This document shows, piece by piece, positions 57,940 through 64,000 of a DNA stretch of 64,000 nucleotides (positions are counted from its first letter, which is position 1; every line of letters starts with the position of its first letter). Position numbers and translations under genes: made by a program. The notes below the pieces were generated by a model. The model was not told the origin of the DNA. It searched no databases and saw nothing but the letters and a program-made list of their open reading frames with translations. The DNA comes from Rhyacophila brunnea (taxonomy: Eukaryota > Arthropoda > Insecta > Trichoptera > Rhyacophilidae), in contig JAGYXB010001953.1 in assembly GCA_022495005.1 (NCBI GenBank), positions 1-64,000 of the forward strand, written 5' to 3'.

Positions 57940-58306
57940 CGTTAATTACATTGAGCTACTTTGCGAGCTGCTTGGTGGCGAATTTACAATCTGCCTATAA
58001 AGTCGCCCAGTGTCATCATTGAACAAGCTAACAAGCATATTGTAAACAGTCTACCGAGAAAAGTTGAAAGCCGGTCAACTTTACACGCTACACGTCGGCG
58101 TGTGGGCCTACTGCGTCTGTGCAGTAAAGCGCAGTAGCAACCTCCCTATAAAAATACGAGCTACGTTCTGTCAAAATAGTCGCTGGCTTGTGGCTTCTCA
58201 GCGAATGGAAAGTTTTGTGTGTCATCATCACAATCGCAGTAGCTGAATCACCCGCTATTAAATTCGCCAACAAACAGCTCGTAAAGTAGCTCCTTGTAAT
58301 TGACGC
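57940..58306. mobile_element. MITE-like inverted-repeat element
   Basis: The left arm (57940-57992, 'aattacattgagctactttg', 'cgagctgcttggtggcgaat') is repeated inverted at 58254-58306 with about six differences in 50. The interior is GC-richer than the flanks and non-coding. The target duplication is unclear. Confidence 0.65.
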
Positions 58307-58509
58307 TTAAATCACTTTAAAAAATATACATATTATGTAATTTACTGTGGGATTTGTATTTATAATGTATCACATTTTTTAGAGTGGTTGAATAGGTGGA
58401 TGGATATTTTATATACTTATAATTATATAAGTTGGTATATATAAATTAAAACATAGTGGCTTGTTGCTATATAATTATTTGGATTTAGTATATGAATGAT
58501 AAATTGTCA

Positions 58510-59065
58510 TTTTTATGACCTAGATATACGTTTCACCCGCTCGATTTGAGTGCAATCAACGAGAAACACATTTGGTTCAGCAAAGCAGTTTATGTCTTAG
58601 AAACTTTTATCTTTAAATCTACTTTGCGGCTTTCCTGGATCCTGGAAGTCATTTGGATCATTCACAAAGACAACAATGTCGTCTATAAAGCGTATGTGAT
58701 TTCGGTATTTACCGTTAACGGCGAATCCACTATTCTCCCAGTCAAGTCGCCTGAAGAAATCTTAGAGTAGAGGTGAATAATTTGGGTGAGATTATGTTGC
58801 CTTGCCGGACACTACCTGCTAATAAGAAACGTGGAAGACGGCTTATAAAACTGTACACTGGCTGTTGCATCATAGTACATGTTATTCAGGATATTATAGT
58901 GTCTAGGCTTTAGAGATTCAATTGTTATACAAAGCGTCTATAACTAAGAATTTTTAGCTTTTGCAAAGTCAGTAAAACCCAGGCGGTGGTCTATAGTTTT
59001 GGTACCGCTCTATAATTTCTTTGACAGTCTGTATTTGTTATGAAATTGCTCGCAGAAACAAACTG
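58510..59065 (-). pseudogene. Degenerate RTE-like reverse transcriptase fragment
   Basis: On the minus strand, 'QTVKEIIERYQNYRPP' (matching VREIIERYQEYKLPL of the 16-19 kb element), 'VRQGNIISPKLFTSTL' and 'RFIDDIVVFV' (FADD changed to FIDD) appear in order in shifting frames with many stops. It is the palm region of the same LINE family. Confidence 0.7.
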
Positions 59066-59712
59066 CTATGAAGCGCAATCGGGCGTCCGCGTTGTATCTT
59101 CTAAAGTGACCTTCTGGTGTGTCTAAAGTTAGAAAATATCTTGGTCCCTAATCTTTTTTAGTACCCACATTTTCTGTTGTTTTATTTTTGTTTCATGTAT
59201 CTAACACGCGACTGTTTAAAAAAAATGTATAAGATTTGTGACTAATCTAGAGTCATGGCGATGATATAAGAAGCAAATATTTATTAATAAAATATCAGCA
59301 AACTTTAAAAATATCCAACTGTATTGCACGCCACTGTTGCGGCATCTTCATTCACTAAAAGAAGTAATTTATTATTATTTTGTACAGTGCATCGCATATT
59401 GTATTCTAGCTGACATTTCTATGGAGATTCTTTATTATTTTCTATCTTCCCTCAGAAATCATCTTGAAAAAGCTTACGCACTATAGGAGCTTATTTGCAA
59501 ATATTCTTGTGTAGAAATATCACCGTTTCTACTTCTAAGAAGAGTAAATATAAATAGTAATCATAACAAAAAACGGTGAATAATATCTACCTTCTCAACT
59601 AAACGGAGCTTAAATAATAATTATAAAAGTGAAGCTTAAAAAAGTCATTTCCCATTGCGGATGTATACAAACGCTGTTGGTACTGTACTCTGGGGCTAAG
59701 TATTCAACATTA

Positions 59713-60214
59713 TTAAGGCTATACCTCAGTTGAGGCATGGTCTAAAAAGATTGTGGCTAGGCGATGCGCGGATTGCGGGTCGCGGGTGCAAATGACGCAT
59801 GCCGAACGAAATATAATTTGTCATATAAATCCAAGCAGCATCAGTCCCGTGCAGCTCCGTCTCGGGACGGAATGAGCGCTTAAAATCACTTCTTTCAGAC
59901 ACGTTTAAAGCGTCATAGAAAGCGGCCGTGCATATCCATGGCTATGCATATATGACGGGTGGTGGTGGGAACTTTAACGTATGTTCTATTAGTAACAATA
60001 ATAATATATTCATTGACATGTTTTCTTTTTCAAGTAAATGGGTAACGTTTTTAGTCATTTTTACACGATTTAAGAATTAATACCCCCGTCGCCATCACGA
60101 AACAAATTGACGTATTCACACCTCGACGTTCTCTCTCCGATTGCCAGCGAGTCCAAAATTTCGTCGCGCCTATAGTTGAAAATTATTTGCCGTTTCACTG
60201 AAGTATCGTCTTAA
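59713..60214 (-). mobile_element. TTAA-associated MITE, family 2 (copy 3, inverted, with insertion)
   Basis: TTAA lies at both ends (59713 and 60211), with ends GGCTATACCTCAG and (inverted) GACGATACTTCAG. The body is the reverse complement of 52137-52486, except for about 140 extra bases near 59833-59985 ('gcagctccgtctcgggacgg' to 'atgacgggtggtggtggga'), which is an insertion or an ancestral part lost from the others. Confidence 0.75.
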
Positions 60215-60225
60215 TTACATACGTA

Positions 60226-60428
60226 TTAGCGTCGAGGATCCCAGGTTCGAATCCTGGGTCTGGCAAGAACACATATTATTTTTCAATTTGTGTATGAGTC
60301 TGAGTATGTACCTAAGACGTTGAGCAAGTGGCTGAGATCCATTTCTCGTAAAAAAAAAACAAATTCTGTTAACACAAACCTCCACTCTGTGGAGGCCCAT
60401 ATGATCTTATTATGATCGGACATGGTCG
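60226..60428 (+). repeat. tRNA-derived SINE (copy 6, 5' truncated)
   Basis: The A-box half of the head is missing. The B box GGTTCGAATCC, the body and the 'gatcggacatggtcgg' end remain. It directly follows the TTAA element at 59713-60214. Confidence 0.8.
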
Positions 60429-60703
60429 GAACATGATGATGTATTTGTACGAAGATCGTGACCAATTATGGCAATTAATAGACAGAGTTATATTGGAATG
60501 ATTTGTTTTGGTTTATTTACTATTGCGGTAGGACTAAGTATATAATGGTGGAAAAGATTTGAACAGATTTAATTATGGGAAACATGGCATTGAATATAGA
60601 AATGTGCTCTGTTTTTACATGTTGTTACCATAACTTCTCGAAAGCAATTGATGTATTTGAATAATAATTCCATCTCGTGGGTCTAATCCAAACTATATAC
60701 CTA

Positions 60704-60970
60704 CATATCATCATCATCATCAGCCGGGGTCAATCCACTGCTTGATGAAGGCCTCCCCGAGCTTGGTCCAACTCTCTCGATCCTGTGTCGTTCGCTGCCA
60801 CGTATTTCCGCCGAACTTTACCAGTTCGTCAATCCAGCGGCTTTTAGGGTGACCCTTTGGCCGTTTTGTGCCCCTTAGGTACCACTGGATGAAGGCATTT
60901 GTCCAGCGGCCGTACTTTCGGCGAGCAAAGTGCCCCGCCCATCTCCGTTTCAGCTGTTTGGCAACGTCTA
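60704..60970 (-). pseudogene. RTE-like LINE C-terminal fragment
   Basis: The minus strand reads without interruption through 'LKRRWAGHFARRKYGRWTNA', 'RPKGHPKSRWIDELVKFGGN' and 'GEAFIKQWIDPG' to a TGA and a (GAT)n tail at about 60706-60723. It matches the last 80 codons of the element ending at 19249 but comes from a different subfamily. 5' truncated. Confidence 0.8.
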
Positions 60971-60974
60971 TTAT

Positions 60975-61720
60975 CTACATATATGGTGGAATAATAGTAG
61001 TAACAGATACTGAGATAGTAACTGGCCGGTAACTTATAAACTCGAGTGACATGTCCAATGGATTATGATCCGCTATTTATTGACGTACTCTCAATCAAAA
61101 TAACAAAATAAGAATAAAATAAGAAAAGAATATTCAGGAAATAATTATTATTATTGAGTCAGCCACTCTATATGGAGTTTGCGTCATTGGATATGGCTGA
61201 CTATGTGGAAAAACAGATATTGCGGAAATGATAATTGCAGTAAGCTATTTACCGAGTTTGCCATAATTGGACACTACGGGAAATAGATATTAATTAATTT
61301 AAAATTGCGGTCAGTTATTTAATATTCCCGATCAATATGCTAACACGGATTGAGTTGTTTATCCCCATAATGTCTAAAAAATACCTCTTTCTTCAACATT
61401 TATGTCACAAACAGTAGGACAGATCACAGGTCTCGACCTATTTTAGCTTCTATAATATTACAATAACCGTTAACTTACTGATAGATATATGTTATTATCA
61501 AAGGTAACTTTATTGCAGGTATTTTATCAGGCAATTTCATTCAATAAGCTACGTGATTCGACTATTATTCGTCAACAGTGAAACTAATAGACCTTGTCCG
61601 TGCTTTGCAAGGCTTCTCATATTATTATAATACCAGAGGCAAATCTAAACATTTATAATATTATACTCATATAAAATGTACATAATACAAAAATAATTAC
61701 AAGATAAAAAGAACTTTTTA
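60975..61720. other. Stretch with no recognised gene
   Basis: AT-rich non-coding DNA without supported features. Confidence 0.45.
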
Positions 61721-61724
61721 TATA

Positions 61725-61964
61725 CCACGTTTTTAAATTTTCTGGTGAATCATATAAACTTGACAATTCTATGTATTAATAAATACTTTTTTTTGTACTT
61801 GATAGAAATACTGAATAAATATAGAATACTAAAATGTCATTTTGACATTTTATATTGATTTCCATAGTAACGCACATATATATTAATAATTTAGTTGCTA
61901 GGACTTGACACACAAGACAAAGTGTGTACTGGACAAACAAGAATACGAGCTAATAAAAACGTGG
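61725..61964. mobile_element. TA-flanked MITE, family 1 (copy 4, inverted, internally deleted)
   Basis: The ends are CCACGTTTTTAAATTTT and AAAAACGTGG, flanked by TA. The first 180 bases match the reverse complement of copies 1-2; then a deletion joins 'agttgctagga' to 'gtactggacaaacaagaata'. About 200 bases are missing. Confidence 0.75.
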
Positions 61965-61969
61965 TAATT

Positions 61970-62385
61970 AAGAGAACCCATGTTGTAGTTCAATAAAAAA
62001 AATACTTATATAAAAATTAGCAAGTGCAATGTAGGTATGTTAAATAACTGTTCCTGATAAAAAAAAAATGATAGGAAATTCACACCAAATGTCGGATCCC
62101 GTAATATTATGTCCGATAAGACTGGGTATGATTTGATACTCCATTAGCCCGGTCGCACATACAAAGTCATCTCGACAAATTTATCAATATGATTTTGTTG
62201 GCATTTATAACAAACACGTAACTTAATGGACCATCGCACACAGCGTGAATTCGATTTTTTTATTTTAAAATAAAAACATCTGCTATTTCATGCAGCACTT
62301 AACACATGCCGCATTTCGAATATAGACAATATTTCAGCAGGGCATTCATTGTTTAAGCTCAAGATACATCCGGAAATTTGTATGT
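61970..62385. other. Stretch with no recognised gene
   Basis: No supported feature apart from the start of the GCAGTTCGCC hairpin family at the right edge. Confidence 0.45.
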
Positions 62386-62402
62386 ATGCAGTTGGCCGTA
62401 AC

Positions 62403-63088
62403 TAGGGATCCCGAGCTATTTTCGATACCTATGAATCCCGGGATTGATAAACATAATCCCGAAACTTTCGGGATTGATTTTTTTATCAGTTTTTATGGAA
62501 AATAAAATAAAAACGAAAATATAATAGAAAAAATACTTTTAATAACAAATAAGTACATTATAAATAAACTGAGTTTAAATGAATTTTGATTTATATCCAT
62601 GTGTAAGTTGTCGATTCATTTTATTTTTTCGCATAAATTAATAAAAATGAGAAAGATTGGGAAAAAACAATGCTTCGCACTATAAACAACGTAATTCCAC
62701 CATGATCTCATACGTTTTACGGCAATTTCATATTTGGCTAACTAATTAGATTTATGAAGCGGAATGGCCATAGGTACACCATGATTTGTTTTACTATTTT
62801 AAATCTCGCTAACCCATTCATTAAGTCTTTTCTATCAGAAACAGCAATCTCATATTAAATTCACATTATTATTTATTTTACAGTATTATTTACTCCATTA
62901 AACTTATGTATTTCCAAGATTGAACGTATACAATATTAACAATAAATGTCTTAAATAGTATAAATTATACAAGATTTATTTTTGACCGATTGTATCAATC
63001 TTATTTGTAAATATAAAATTTTTATATTAACAATGGAATAAACTGCCAATCACAGGATCAGAATTTTGGCTCGGGATTGGATTCCCTA
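62403..63088. mobile_element. hAT-like MITE nested in another repeat, 8 bp duplication
   Basis: The element starts TAGGGATCCCGAGC and ends (inverted) TAGGGAATCCAATCCCGAG. A perfect 8 bp duplication, GCCGTAAC, lies at 62395-62402 and 63089-63096. Removing the 686 bp insert and one duplication restores a continuous GCAGTTGGCCGTAACACAG repeat like that at 25756. The interior is AT-rich without a frame, so it is non-autonomous. Confidence 0.88.
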
Positions 63089-63483
63089 GCCGTAACACAG
63101 TCCATCGTGAGATGTTGATCGGATATATATGGTACCTAGTATAATATTGAAATCAATTCCTTACCTAAATAAACCACTTCAATAATACGTAAAAAAAAAA
63201 CACCGGAATACAAGGTAAAGAGATGAAATAGTACAATTTACATAAAATTCTGATAATGTTCTCGAATCAAGTCGTACGTACTATCAAATATCTGATTATA
63301 ATGACTGTGTTGTTATCAAACACTTGATACCAATAAATATCAAATTATTGTGCTTTAATTATTGAATCTAATAAAATTTCAACAGACTGTCTGCAATACT
63401 ATACGGGAATTTCTTTCCGGTAAGACTACTCACGGTAAACTGTACTACGGTGAAATATAATACGCACAATTTACATGTAAAAA

Positions 63484-63645
63484 ATCCTAGGTCTGGCAAG
63501 TACACAATATATTGTTTTTCAATTTGTGTATGAGTCAGAGTATGGACCTAATACGTTGAGCAAGTGGCTGACATCCATTTCTCGTAAAAACAAAATATGT
63601 TAATACAAACCTTCACTCTGTGGAGGCCCATATGATCCTATTAGT
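63484..63645 (+). repeat. tRNA-derived SINE (copy 7, 5' truncated)
   Basis: It begins just after the B box ('cctaggtctggcaagtacac') and runs through 'caagtggctgacatccattt' to 'ccatatgatcctattag', where it is cut short. Confidence 0.75.
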
Positions 63646-64000
63646 GGCTAGTCGTATCACAGAGAGTTCCAACATTGTTTGCAGTTTTAATTTATGACCG
63701 CGTTGCAATAGAGACGATTTTGTATGTGCGACTGGGTTCTAAGCTTCAATAGTGCAGGATAAGAAGCTATACTGCAATTTGTTTTGTTAACATTTTAAAG
63801 AAGACGGAAGCAAAAGAAGAATTCGATCAGTTACTGCAAATTTTACTTACTTCACCTCTTTTCATAATTAAATGGAAATAAACACGCAACATATTTGACA
63901 AATTACTCAAATGAGAAGTCGCGTCTTAATAGTAGTTGTTACTGCATACGATAGCATAATACTCGTAATAATCTGCAGTAAATTTTGAGATGGAATAAAT
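63646..64000. other. Stretch with no recognised gene
   Basis: AT-rich sequence to the window end. No supported feature. Confidence 0.45.

Noticed and set aside
1..64000. CRISPR array, operon or phage-like system
   Set aside because: There are no regularly spaced direct repeats and no clustered same-strand intact genes; the content is that of an insect nuclear genome.

Overview
This window is eukaryotic nuclear DNA and most likely from an insect. It is very AT-rich, split by introns, and dense in insect-type transposable elements: a mariner transposon, RTE-like and other non-LTR retroelements, tRNA-derived SINEs and hAT-like MITEs. It also carries short interstitial TTAGG tracts. No bacterial gene organisation, rRNA, functional tRNA gene or CRISPR array was seen. 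The order of insect cannot be fixed from the sequence alone.

One host protein-coding gene is supported. It lies on the plus strand, and six exons between 25264 and 38988 join in a consistent phase. They encode about the last 1320 residues of a single-pass membrane protein: an extracellular part, one transmembrane helix at the start of exon D, and a very long, probably disordered cytoplasmic tail with SH3- and SH2-type ligand motifs. It looks to me like the insect actin-associated wing-hair protein shavenoid, but that name is unverified. The 5' exons were not found. A 6.7 kb intron (26418-33132) holds many repeats.

Everything else recognisable is mobile. From left to right: a non-LTR RNase H fragment (1685-2330); minus-strand LINE tails (3600-3840, 5818-6275); a TA-flanked MITE (7156) beside a 1.35 kb palindrome (7654-9001) and a TTAA-flanked MITE (9406-9904); a 580 bp dispersed repeat (10974-11553); a second TA MITE (11997); SINEs (13706, 21990); a hAT deletion derivative with a perfect 8 bp target-site duplication (14480-15111); and a near-complete but frameshifted RTE-like LINE (about 16050-19265). 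Two related GC-ended MITEs lie at 23509 and 27658, one on each side of exons A and B. Two SINEs lie around exon C. Downstream of the gene come a SINE, a 31 bp-TIR MITE (39528-39955), the second 580 bp-type repeat (42478-43045), a long AT-rich desert, an inverted-repeat element with tRNA-like arms interrupted by a LINE fragment (48148-49320), a mariner copy with an uninterrupted transposase (49383-50686), a jockey-like LINE 3' end (51210-51822), a palindromic MITE (53320-53660), a Penelope-like inverted-repeat unit (54134-54479), further MITEs and RTE fragments, and a clean nested hAT-like insertion (62403-63088).

The window is therefore one partial cell-surface/cytoskeletal gene inside a landscape of layered insertions. 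I found no convincing new multi-gene system. The most informative items are the mariner with an open transposase frame, the precisely bounded hAT-like insertions, three TTAA-associated inverted-repeat families, and the tRNA-like sequence carried inside inverted arms.
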